Shown here in pieces: positions 6,652-14,654 of a stretch of 32,962 nt of DNA. Numbering within the stretch: position 1 is the stretch's first letter; the number at the start of each line of letters is the position of its first letter. The position numbers and the translations under genes were made by a program. Under the pieces are notes generated by a model that made no database searches, was not told the DNA's origin, and worked only from the letters and a program-made list of their open reading frames with translations. The DNA is from an uncultured Lysobacterales bacterium (GTDB taxonomy: Bacteria > Pseudomonadota > Gammaproteobacteria > Xanthomonadales > SZUA-36). Location: NCBI GenBank assembly GCA_937927755.1, contig CALBDB010000158.1, positions 1 through 32,962 of the forward strand, written 5' to 3'.

Positions 6652-8349
6652 TTACTTATCAGCCACAAATTCACGGACCAGTGCCAGCAGTTCATCACGT
6701 TGGGTAAGGGCGAGTAACACCAGGCAATCGCCGGGCTTTGCTTCCGCCAGGGCCTTTTTGACGCCTTCAACGGGGCTTGCAAGCTCCGTGACCGTATCCC
6801 TGGGGACACCTGCATCAATCGCGAACGCTGTTATCAAACCGGGAACTTCGCCGGCCTCGCGTCCACGCTCATATCCCGGCAGTTCGCATACCAGCAGACG
6901 GTCGGGATTCAATCCACAAGCCGCCGCTACAAATTCACCGAGTTCCTTATCCGCTCGGTCGCCAGCCTGCCCCATTAAAACGATGTGCCGCCTGGCCTGA
7001 AATGCTTTGATGGTCTCACTGACGGCCTTGATACCGTGCTCATTGTGGGCAAAATCGAGGAAAATCCGGATGCCGTTCTTTTCAAACAGGTTACCGCGAC
7101 CGGGGTTTTCATCAGCATCGCCGCTGAAGCTTTCGAGCCCCTTGGCCAGTGCCTCATCGGAAGCGCCCAGTACATGACACAAGGCCATGGCGGCCAGGGC
7201 GTTACTGATGTTGTATCGCGCTATACCACCAAAGGTGACCGGGATTTTTGCAGCTTCTACGATATTTCGTGTGCCAATGTTCGTCGCCAGCACAAGCCAA
7301 CCGTCAGAAAGGTAGGCGGCCTCTCCCTGTTTTTCCAGGTGCGTTTCTAAAACCCGATTGTCTTGATCCAGCCCGAACCAGATGATCCTGTTGGAAAGTG
7401 TCGCTGCCATGCGGACACTCTCGGGGTCGTCGGCATTCAATATCAGCGGTGCGTTCGCACCAAGCGCACGGCGTACGATGAACTTGGCCTCAGCCATTTC
7501 AGACACCGAATTGATACCGTAATCGCCCAGGTGATCGGCTGCGATATTGGTAATCAGGGCACCGTCCGCATGTTCCACACCGATGCCGCGCCGCAGCAAA
7601 CCGCCGCGGGCAACTTCCAGCACCACTGCTTCGGATTTCGGGTGACGCAGAAGTGTGCGCGCACCACCGGGGCCGGAGTAATCACCATGGTCGAGGATTT
7701 CTTCGCCGACACGTATGTAATCCGTGGAGGTGATACCGGCGCGCAGACCGTCTGCTGCCAAAATGGCCGATGCCAGCCTGACCGTCGTTGATTTGCCGTT
7801 GGTGCCAGTCACGATACCCAGCGGAATTGAACCCACCTGCTGCCAGTTAATGGTCTCCGGCTCGGGAACAGCCGACGCCGGCCAGACTATGGCCGATTTT
7901 CCAAAACCAACGGAGGCTTCGTCATCATCCCAGAGAAAGGGCACATGGTTGTCTTGGGCTGCACGCTGCATTGCCAGCAGGGCCGTGTTCTGTTCTTCAG
8001 CCCGTTGGGCAACCAGTTTGGTTATTGCATCATCGAAACTCGGCAACGGTTCGCCGGCCAGTCGCGCGGCAACCCTGTTCAAGGCGACTTCATTGAGCTC
8101 ACATGCGGTGTATAAAACATCGATAGGCGCATTGATCACCAGGCTGGCACCGCCCGAAAATACCCGCCAGCAAATGTTTTCCGCACGCCAGCCCATGGCC
8201 TCCATCAGACGGCCGGTCTCTTCGGCCCAGGCTGATGTGACCCTTTCCGTGGAAACGCCATCAATGGCAATATCCAGCACTGCGCCCGGCATGTCCCAGA
8301 ACAGATTGGGGCCGGTCAGCCGGCGGTTGTCCAGCAATTTAATACTCAT
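6652..8349 (-). CDS. CphA-like Mur ligase lacking the ATP-grasp domain
   Basis: Protein of 565 aa. Residues about 175-565 are a Mur-ligase unit closely similar to the CphA encoded just upstream. It has the P-loop GTNGKSTT (182-189), then ITSTD, GDYSGPGGA, VVLEVARGGLLRRG, NIAADHLGDYGI, a GRGNLF segment and LDFAHNEHG. The first about 160 residues resemble the CphA N domain in outline, but the HxxEH motif of this window's CphA is replaced (DVLYTACELNEVAL), and the whole ATP-grasp domain is missing. In CphA the Mur-like domain attaches Arg to the Asp side chain, so an ATP-dependent amide ligase acting on cyanophycin or a related acidic peptide is my inference; substrate unknown. It begins 9 bases after the cphA stop. 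Confidence 0.88.
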   Translation of the reverse strand: MSIKLLDNRRLTGPNLFWDMPGAVLDIAIDGVSTERVTSAWAEETGRLMEAMGWRAENICWRVFSGGASLVINAPIDVLYTACELNEVALNRVAARLAGEPLPSFDDAITKLVAQRAEEQNTALLAMQRAAQDNHVPFLWDDDEASVGFGKSAIVWPASAVPEPETINWQQVGSIPLGIVTGTNGKSTTVRLASAILAADGLRAGITSTDYIRVGEEILDHGDYSGPGGARTLLRHPKSEAVVLEVARGGLLRRGIGVEHADGALITNIAADHLGDYGINSVSEMAEAKFIVRRALGANAPLILNADDPESVRMAATLSNRIIWFGLDQDNRVLETHLEKQGEAAYLSDGWLVLATNIGTRNIVEAAKIPVTFGGIARYNISNALAAMALCHVLGASDEALAKGLESFSGDADENPGRGNLFEKNGIRIFLDFAHNEHGIKAVSETIKAFQARRHIVLMGQAGDRADKELGEFVAAACGLNPDRLLVCELPGYERGREAGEVPGLITAFAIDAGVPRDTVTELASPVEGVKKALAEAKPGDCLVLLALTQRDELLALVREFVADK

Positions 8350-8358
8350 GCTGATGCT

Positions 8359-11166
8359 TCAGTCGCTTTCTTCTTCGTCCCTGGCAAGACGCACACCGCG
8401 CTCATCCCGGACCAGTCGCGCACCGGGGTCCAGCGAAAACGCATCCGGATCTTCCTCAACAAAACTCTGTGCAGCTTTTGATTCATCAGAAGCACCGACA
8501 GCCGCACTGTCACCTTCATAATGAATCACCTGGTTCCAGCTGCGCCGCACATCATCGGCAAACAAGACCACCAGGTCGCCGTCCTGTGCCATGTCGAGTG
8601 CTTTGTCGACAGAAAGTACTTCATCCGGCACCACTTCAATGGCGCTCGCCTCTACGCCATTGACCAGTAACTGGTCACGCAGCATGTCCGGCACTTCAGA
8701 TTGGCCACGCCCGCGACGGCGGTCATCGGCCCTGCAAATATAGTGATCGAAATGGCCGCTTGCTTCATCGGCGATCGCCCGGATATCTTCATCCCGGCGG
8801 TCGCCCGGCGCGGAGAGAACACAGATTCGGCGCCCGGCAACCTCGAGCCGGTCAACTAACTGGCAGATACTGTGGATCGCTGCGGCATTGTGGCCATAGT
8901 CCAGGATGACCCTGAACGGGTGCTCATCGAACACGTTCATGCGGCCCGGCGCCTGGAAAATTGTTGAGCTGAATGAACGCAGGCCATGACGGATATCGTC
9001 CAGTGATTTGCCCATCGAATAAGCCAATGCTGCAGCAAACATTGCATTCTGGACGTTGTGGGTTGCCTTGCCATCCATCGTAGCCGGTATCTGGTGGGTC
9101 CAGACCAACTGGGAATGGGTGCCATTGTCGTACAGGGTAATCATATCGCCATTAAAGCCCTGTTCAAGCACCATCGCCCTGCCGCCGGCGTTTACGTGTT
9201 CTTTCACCAGGGCGTGGGCCGGGTTCATGGTTACGTAACAGACGTGCTCGGCCTCGGTGTAATCCGCCATCTTCAGACAAAGATCATCATCGGCGTTCAG
9301 CACAGCGGTATCACGGGCTACTTCGATAACGATGCGCTTGAGCTCTGCCAGTTGTTCCAGCGTGTCAATACCCTTCAGCCCAAGATGGTCTGCGGCAACA
9401 TTCAAACAGGCCGAGACGTCGCAACGCCGATAACCCAAACCCGAACGCAGCAATCCGCCACGGGCCGTTTCCAACACGGCGACATCCACTGTCGGGTCAC
9501 GTAAAACAATATGTGCCGAGGTCGGCCCTGTCATATCACCTTTGACCGACAAACGCCCATCGATATAGACACCATCCGTGGATGTCATACCCACCGTGTG
9601 CCCGGCTGTTTTCAGGATATGGGACAACATACGTGAGGTCGTGGTTTTGCCGTTTGTGCCGGTGATGCTGGCCACCGGTATACGGGTCGGTGTTCCGGGC
9701 GGGAACAGCATATCCATTACTTTTCCGGCCACGTCTCGTGGTTCGCCTTCGGACGGAGCCACGTGCATCCGGAATCCGGGCGCCGCGTTGACCTCAACAA
9801 TAGCGCCACCCACTTCTTTGTAAGACTCGGTGATGTCCGAGGTCAGAAAATCCACTCCGCCTACGTCCAGGCCCACAGCGCGGATCGCCCGCACAGCCAT
9901 TTCACGGTTATCCGGATGCACCACATCAGTCAGATCAATGGCGGTGCCGCCGGTCGACAGGTTGGCAGTTTTGCGCAGATAGAATATCTCGCCATCCGGC
10001 AAAACCGAATCCGCATCGAGACCTGCCATTTCCAGTAGTTCAAAGGCTGGCCGGTCGAGTTCAAGCCTGGTCAGCACCTTCTCATGGCCTATCCCGCGGC
10101 GGGGGTCTTCGTTGACTTTGTCGACCAACTCCGTAACCGTACTTTTCCCATCACCGACAATGTGGCCAGGGACCCGCTTGGCAACCGCCACCAGCTCGTT
10201 ATTGACCACCAGCATACGGTGGTCAAAACCTTCCACGTAGCTTTCAACCAGCACCGCCCTGCTACTGCCGTGCTCGCGGGCAAAGACAAATGCACTCGCG
10301 ACCTGCTCATCACTGGTCAGGTTGATAGAAACACCCCGGCCGTGATTGGCATTGAGTGGCTTGAGGACCACCGGAAAACCAATACTGTGGGCCGCGCGAA
10401 TCGATGCGCGCTCGTTGTAGATCATCCTTTGAGTTGGCACCGGAAGTCCGAGATCACGCAACAGGTTGTGCGTGTCTTCCTTGTCACAGGATATTTCCAC
10501 GGCTATATGCGGAGTCTTACTGGTAATCGTGGCCTGTATACGTTGCTGGTAAGCACCATGTCCAAACTGCACCAGCGAATACTTGTTGAGCCTCATGTAA
10601 GGGATTGCCCTTTCTTCTGCCGCGTTTACCAATGATGCGGTACTGGGGCCCAGCTCCTTGCGTTGTGCAAACAGGATAAAGTCGTCGCGCTCCTGTTCAA
10701 AATTGAAATCTTTTTCGATTTCATCGGAAAATTCCTGCTCCAGGTTTTCCGGCAGCAGGCTCAGCAGCAGTTGCAGCGCGATACGTGCGGCCTCCAGCCC
10801 TACATCACGCTGCTTGTACTGAAACACCATGTTGTACTCACCCACCACGCCTGTGCCACGGGTGCGGCCGAATGATACATCCGAGCCCGCCTCGTTTTGC
10901 AGTTCCAGGGCCGCGTGCTCCCAAACGTGGGCCATCCAGGTGCCTTCGTCTTCACGCATGCGGCGGATAAACCCACCCTCTTCACCATAAGAACAGCCGT
11001 GGTTCTGCAAACCCGGCAAGGCTTCGATCAAGCCATCAATAAAGGCATTACCAAGCCGTGCTGTCGGCCACTCTTCGAGGACACCGAGATCCACCTGGTG
11101 CCGGATAACCGGAAAATGCGCGTACAGGCTCGGGCCGACGTAAACGTTTGTGGAGAGAATTTTCAT
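8359..11166 (-). CDS. cphA: Cyanophycin synthetase
   Basis: CphA of 935 aa, building multi-L-arginyl-poly-L-aspartate, a nitrogen and carbon reserve, with ATP. There are three modules. The N domain (1 to about 165) carries HVWEH (80-84). The ATP-grasp domain (about 215-475) has GFPVVLKPLNANHGRGVS, VESYVEGFDHR and the metal site IVEVNAAPGF; it adds Asp to the backbone. The Mur-ligase domain (about 495-870) has P-loop GTNGKTTT (503-510), ARGGLLRSGLG, AADHLG and DYGHN; it adds Arg to the side chain. A tail of about 55 residues, rich in Asp and Glu, follows. ATG at 11166 has AAGGT upstream. Flanked by cyanophycinase and a second Mur ligase. Length and architecture are typical of proteobacterial CphA. 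Confidence 0.97.
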   Translation of the reverse strand: MKILSTNVYVGPSLYAHFPVIRHQVDLGVLEEWPTARLGNAFIDGLIEALPGLQNHGCSYGEEGGFIRRMREDEGTWMAHVWEHAALELQNEAGSDVSFGRTRGTGVVGEYNMVFQYKQRDVGLEAARIALQLLLSLLPENLEQEFSDEIEKDFNFEQERDDFILFAQRKELGPSTASLVNAAEERAIPYMRLNKYSLVQFGHGAYQQRIQATITSKTPHIAVEISCDKEDTHNLLRDLGLPVPTQRMIYNERASIRAAHSIGFPVVLKPLNANHGRGVSINLTSDEQVASAFVFAREHGSSRAVLVESYVEGFDHRMLVVNNELVAVAKRVPGHIVGDGKSTVTELVDKVNEDPRRGIGHEKVLTRLELDRPAFELLEMAGLDADSVLPDGEIFYLRKTANLSTGGTAIDLTDVVHPDNREMAVRAIRAVGLDVGGVDFLTSDITESYKEVGGAIVEVNAAPGFRMHVAPSEGEPRDVAGKVMDMLFPPGTPTRIPVASITGTNGKTTTSRMLSHILKTAGHTVGMTSTDGVYIDGRLSVKGDMTGPTSAHIVLRDPTVDVAVLETARGGLLRSGLGYRRCDVSACLNVAADHLGLKGIDTLEQLAELKRIVIEVARDTAVLNADDDLCLKMADYTEAEHVCYVTMNPAHALVKEHVNAGGRAMVLEQGFNGDMITLYDNGTHSQLVWTHQIPATMDGKATHNVQNAMFAAALAYSMGKSLDDIRHGLRSFSSTIFQAPGRMNVFDEHPFRVILDYGHNAAAIHSICQLVDRLEVAGRRICVLSAPGDRRDEDIRAIADEASGHFDHYICRADDRRRGRGQSEVPDMLRDQLLVNGVEASAIEVVPDEVLSVDKALDMAQDGDLVVLFADDVRRSWNQVIHYEGDSAAVGASDESKAAQSFVEEDPDAFSLDPGARLVRDERGVRLARDEEESD

Positions 11167-11256
11167 AGCAATACCTTATATCAATTTTTCAGTAAAAATA
11201 GCACGCCGGGATTCCCAAGTGGCCTTTTCATCAATAACCCGGACTGCTGCTTGGCT

Positions 11257-12075
11257 TCATTTCAATGATGCTTCGCGGGTTTCAAGATTGAAATGCGAAC
11301 CGTGCGCCAGTACGTGAAGTTTCAATCCAATCAGCGAAACAGCTTCAGCCTTGCGTACATAACTCATCGATGAATGCCGCAAATCAGCCGGATCCACCAC
11401 TGTAACGGTACCGTGACCGACAACTTCCAGGACGCCATCAGGTGCTATAAACGCCGCGGTATTTTCATCAATACCCAGGCCGCAGGCAAAAGGGTTGAAT
11501 GACAGTGCCGCGAGCAAACGTCCTAGGCGCCCACGCTTGTTAAAGTGCTGGTCTATAATGGCGCGATTGGTCAGGCCAAGTCCGGGCGCCAGCACCACAC
11601 CACTTTCGCGTGGCGATGGACCGCCCCTCCCGCCCGCGATCATGTGTTCGGAAACAATAGCAGCACCAGCTGAAGTGCCTGCCATGTGAACCCCTTCTGA
11701 GTTCAGCCTGCGTATCGCGCGGGCCACCGGCGTTCCGCCCAGTATCGTGCTCAGACGCAACTGGTTTCCGCCGGTTATAAAGATACCGCTGGCTCTTTCA
11801 AGGGTGTCGAGAATCTTATCCTGGTAACAATCGTCGCGTTGTTCGATCGGTATACACATCGCCCTGGCGCCCATACCTTCAAACAACTCCTGGTACAGGG
11901 GGCCAGTTTCATCCAGCAGCGATGCCGTTGGAATGACCAGTATGCGGGCATCATCGCCACCGCATAAATCTACGAAACGCTCCAGGATTACGGGGTCTTT
12001 GCGTTTCGCCTCCGCTCCTCCAATGGGAACAACAAAACCTCGGTTCTGGCCTTGGGCAGGTGTAGCTGGGCTCAT
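11257..12075 (-). CDS. cphB: Cyanophycinase
   Basis: Cyanophycinase of 272 aa, a serine peptidase of the S51-like fold that cuts cyanophycin to beta-Asp-Arg dipeptides. The nucleophile elbow GTSAGAA (Ser135) is clear, along with FITGGNQLRL (99-108), the IIDQHFNKRGRLGRL segment with His177 and GIDENTA (201-207). It lacks a signal peptide, so it acts in the cytoplasm on stored granules. ATG at 12075 has AAGGT about 9 bases upstream. First gene of the probable cphB-cphA-Mur ligase-tdk transcript, with 90 bases to cphA. The dipeptide would need an isoaspartyl dipeptidase, not present in the window. Confidence 0.94.
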   Translation of the reverse strand: MSPATPAQGQNRGFVVPIGGAEAKRKDPVILERFVDLCGGDDARILVIPTASLLDETGPLYQELFEGMGARAMCIPIEQRDDCYQDKILDTLERASGIFITGGNQLRLSTILGGTPVARAIRRLNSEGVHMAGTSAGAAIVSEHMIAGGRGGPSPRESGVVLAPGLGLTNRAIIDQHFNKRGRLGRLLAALSFNPFACGLGIDENTAAFIAPDGVLEVVGHGTVTVVDPADLRHSSMSYVRKAEAVSLIGLKLHVLAHGSHFNLETREASLK

Positions 12076-12104
12076 TAATAATTACCTTCAAAAGCGGGGC
12101 GGAT

Positions 12105-12132
12105 ATTGTAGTTGCTTATGCCATGATTGGAA
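12105..12132 (-). promoter_or_regulatory. Candidate promoter for cphB
   Basis: Read on the minus strand, TTCCAA (12132-12127), a 16-base spacer and TACAAT (12110-12105) precede the cphB start by about 30 bases. The -10 is good and the -35 weak. It lies in the divergent space between cphB and ppa. Confidence 0.4.
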
Positions 12133-12210
12133 ATGCAAACATCATTTTATTTGCACAAAACATGCTGAAAACATTGCCAAAACGCTGAGACTGACCCGGC
12201 TAATTGCGGG

Positions 12211-12216
12211 TATAAT
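12211..12216 (+). promoter_or_regulatory. Candidate -10 element for ppa
   Basis: A consensus TATAAT lies 27 bases upstream of the ppa ATG. No good -35 hexamer is found at 16-18 bases (CTGACC at 12191 is too close), so either an activator or a weak -35 must be assumed. Confidence 0.45.
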
Positions 12217-12242
12217 GCCTGGTCACCAGAAGAGGAATTATC

Positions 12243-12791
12243 ATGAGCCTGCAACAGGTCCCGGCCGGAAGAAATTTGCCGGACGACATTAATGTCATCA
12301 TCGAAGTCCCGATGAACAGCCCGGCCATTAAATATGAGGTTGACAAGGACTCCGGCGCAATTTTTGTCGACCGGATGCTGAAGACCGCCATGTACTATCC
12401 CTGCAACTATGGTTATATCCCACATACACTGTGTGGTGATGGCGACCCGCTCGACGTCCTGGTTGTCCTGCCCCTGCCCATGTTGCCGGGCACCGTGGTG
12501 CGCTGCCGGCCGGTAGGGGTGCTGCAAATGAAGGATGAGTCGGGTGAAGATTCCAAGATCATCGCTGTCCCCGTTTCCGAAGTTACCGGTATTTACAGGG
12601 ATGTCGTGTCCGTTGAAGATCTCGACGATCTTTTGATCGACCAGGTCGAACATTTTTTTGAACACTACAAGGATCTTGAACGTAACAAGTGGGTAAGAAC
12701 CGGTGACTGGAAAGGAGTTGACGTTGCCCGCAAGGAAGTTCTTGATGCCGTTGCCCTCTACGAAGCAACTCCCGACAAGCCCAACTTCTAA
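12243..12791 (+). CDS. ppa: Inorganic pyrophosphatase (family I, soluble)
   Basis: Family I pyrophosphatase of 182 aa, hydrolysing PPi to two phosphates in the cytoplasm. The signature DGDPLDVLV (66-74) with three metal-binding aspartates is present, together with YPCNYGYIPHT, KYEVDKDSG, ARPVGVL-like (CRPVGVLQM) and HYKDLE...KWV. The ribosome site AGAGGA lies about 8 bases before the ATG. It is monocistronic, facing the acyltransferase-like gene 16 bases after its stop, with no terminator hairpin that I can see between them. Notable because the window also encodes a membrane pyrophosphatase and a PPi-dependent phosphofructokinase, which use the same PPi that this enzyme would waste. Confidence 0.97.
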   Translation: MSLQQVPAGRNLPDDINVIIEVPMNSPAIKYEVDKDSGAIFVDRMLKTAMYYPCNYGYIPHTLCGDGDPLDVLVVLPLPMLPGTVVRCRPVGVLQMKDESGEDSKIIAVPVSEVTGIYRDVVSVEDLDDLLIDQVEHFFEHYKDLERNKWVRTGDWKGVDVARKEVLDAVALYEATPDKPNF

Positions 12792-12807
12792 CGATACATT
12801 TTCTGGC

Positions 12808-13689
12808 TCACCTGAAAAACTGCTGGGCGGCTTGCCAGATTCGCCATTGGGCGGGATCCATTAACAGGTGACGGCTCAGGAAATCTGCGTAGTTCTGTAA
12901 GAACTCCTGCGCCTCACCGGTGCTGAACGGGCCCTCGAGTTCCAGCTTCTTTTTTACCGTGTCGCCCGGCTGAAGACTGATCGCGTAGAAAACAAATTCC
13001 TTTTCCTTTTCTGCAAGAATGCCCGGAAAGCCTGCATTAAAAATGGCGTTCCTGCCAAGAACCTGGCTATCCATCGTCGGGCGTCCTGCCATCGGGGGCG
13101 CGTCCATTACTACTATGACGCTGCCTTCCTGGTCCATCATAGTCCTCAACACTTTACCGGCACCGCCGACCGGTACTGCCCGTTCACCCATGGTTTTCAC
13201 CATGTAGCGGGCCGCCATTTTGCTGAAAAAATAGTAGAACGGCCGGATTTGCAGTATTTCCCTTTCCGGTGGCCGGTACGGCAACGCCGGGTCGAGACCC
13301 GCCTCCCGCAATAACCTGAGAATGGAAACGGATGGCCCCCAGTGCATGCCGATGATGACACGGTCCTTTGCGAGCTCAACGCTGGTGTCGCATTCTACTT
13401 CTGAAAGCACGGTCTGGGCGCGGCCAAACAGCATCATGTACAGGTCGCGCACATCAAGCAATTCCACCTGCTTCCAGCGTCTCTTGAAAACCGCTTCATC
13501 CTCAATTTCAACAAAGTCACGGGCGCCCTGGTAGGCGGCCTCAGCGGCCGCCGCCATGAACCATCGCCAGCAAGATGTCCTGTATACAATCGAATGGGAT
13601 ACTGATGCCGGCAGAAGCACTGCCAATCCGGGGATCAGCAGGTAAGTAAAAAGATCAGACAGTTGTTGAGATATCTTCGTCGCGCTCAT
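12808..13689 (-). CDS. Lipid A biosynthesis acyltransferase-like protein (LpxL/HtrB superfamily), acid residue missing
   Basis: Protein of 293 aa from the ATG at 13689; a GTG at 13692 would add one residue. The layout fits the LpxL/HtrB-like group: an N-terminal hydrophobic helix (about 12-35), an RVIIGMHWGPS strand-turn, then YRPPERE, a VPVGG turn and GSVIVVMDAPPMAG. The catalytic motif is normally H-x4-D/E, but here His116 is followed by WGPS and then Val121. It may therefore be inactive, use another acid, or do a different job. These enzymes transfer acyl chains at the inner membrane. It starts within a few bases of the prmA stop and is the distal gene of that operon. Family assignment is moderate and the specific substrate unknown. 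Confidence 0.6.
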   Translation of the reverse strand: MSATKISQQLSDLFTYLLIPGLAVLLPASVSHSIVYRTSCWRWFMAAAAEAAYQGARDFVEIEDEAVFKRRWKQVELLDVRDLYMMLFGRAQTVLSEVECDTSVELAKDRVIIGMHWGPSVSILRLLREAGLDPALPYRPPEREILQIRPFYYFFSKMAARYMVKTMGERAVPVGGAGKVLRTMMDQEGSVIVVMDAPPMAGRPTMDSQVLGRNAIFNAGFPGILAEKEKEFVFYAISLQPGDTVKKKLELEGPFSTGEAQEFLQNYADFLSRHLLMDPAQWRIWQAAQQFFR

Positions 13690-13695
13690 CACCCA

Positions 13696-14628
13696 TCACC
13701 CCCGTCCGGATATATCATCGCCGGCCTTGCGTCCGTGCAGGCGGACCCAGCCGTCGTCGATGGCCATTGTGATATGCGGAATCTGCGACCGGTAAGCGGC
13801 CATGACTTCTCCCGCCTGCTCTTCGAGTATCCCCGACAGCACAATTGTCCCGCCTGGGCGAAGTAAATTCATCAGCACCGGCGCAAGCTCAACCAGCGGG
13901 CCGGCCAGTATATTGGCCAGAACCACGTCCGCCCCCCTTGTATCGGCTTGTTCTGTATCGGTCTGGGCTACTGTGAATTGTTCCGGCATCAAAACCTGCA
14001 TCACTTCAAGTGAACTGTTCCGCCCGGCGTTGTCACGGGTGGCCAGCAGGGCCTGGGGGTCATTGTCAACACAGGTCACCCGGACTGCGCCCTTTATGGC
14101 GGCGGTAATACCCAGCACACCGGACCCGCAACCATAGTCAATCACGGATTGACCGTTGAAATCATGGCCATCCATCCATTGCAGGCAGAGGCGCGTGGTC
14201 GGGTGTGTCCCCGTACCAAAAGCGAGCCCCGGGTCCAGCCTGAGGACATGGCTTGCTTCCGGCGGTGCTGCCTGGTCACCGGGCACTATCCACAGACCGC
14301 GCCCGAAAAGCATGGGTTTGAACCGGTCCAGCCAAACCCTTTCCCACTGTTGGTCTTCAAAATTACGAAAAGCCACCTGATGCGGCCGATCGACACCGGG
14401 CACAAGACTGAGCATCCGCGCCAATGGCTCCACCGGTGTTTCGCCATTGAACAAAGCCGTCACACAAACCGATGGCCACAATGGAGTTTCGCCAACACCG
14501 GGTTCAAGGACCGGGTTGTCGGCGTTATCTGTCAGGGTCAGTGCCAGGACAGGCTGGTTTTCCAGCAGCTTCTCCACCAGTGATGCATTTTCCCGTGACA
14601 CACGCACAGTCAATTCCAGCCAGGACAT
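13696..14628 (-). CDS. prmA: Ribosomal protein L11 methyltransferase
   Basis: PrmA of 310 aa, an AdoMet-dependent enzyme trimethylating ribosomal protein L11. The N-terminal L11-recognition domain starts MSWLELTVRV and contains the WERVWLDRFKP segment. The catalytic part shows GLAFGTGTHPTTRLCL, the AdoMet motif IDYGCGSGVLGI, a VDNDPQAL acidic loop and LANILAGPLVEL, replacing the common N-ILA/NPPY-type motif exactly as in PrmA. The gene lies 26 bases after accC, the standard accB-accC-prmA order in gammaproteobacteria. A short Gly/Arg tail (DDISGRG) is unremarkable. Confidence 0.97.
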   Translation of the reverse strand: MSWLELTVRVSRENASLVEKLLENQPVLALTLTDNADNPVLEPGVGETPLWPSVCVTALFNGETPVEPLARMLSLVPGVDRPHQVAFRNFEDQQWERVWLDRFKPMLFGRGLWIVPGDQAAPPEASHVLRLDPGLAFGTGTHPTTRLCLQWMDGHDFNGQSVIDYGCGSGVLGITAAIKGAVRVTCVDNDPQALLATRDNAGRNSSLEVMQVLMPEQFTVAQTDTEQADTRGADVVLANILAGPLVELAPVLMNLLRPGGTIVLSGILEEQAGEVMAAYRSQIPHITMAIDDGWVRLHGRKAGDDISGRG

Positions 14629-14654
14629 GAGATTTCCTTACGCTTGCCTTGCCG

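Noticed and set aside
7724-8521. 265-codon plus-strand frame opposite the CphA-like Mur ligase
   Set aside because: Ser/Ala-rich antisense translation across the junction of two well-supported genes.
12792-12807. Terminator between ppa and the convergent acyltransferase-like gene
   Set aside because: Only 16 bases with no stem or T tract; transcripts probably overlap.
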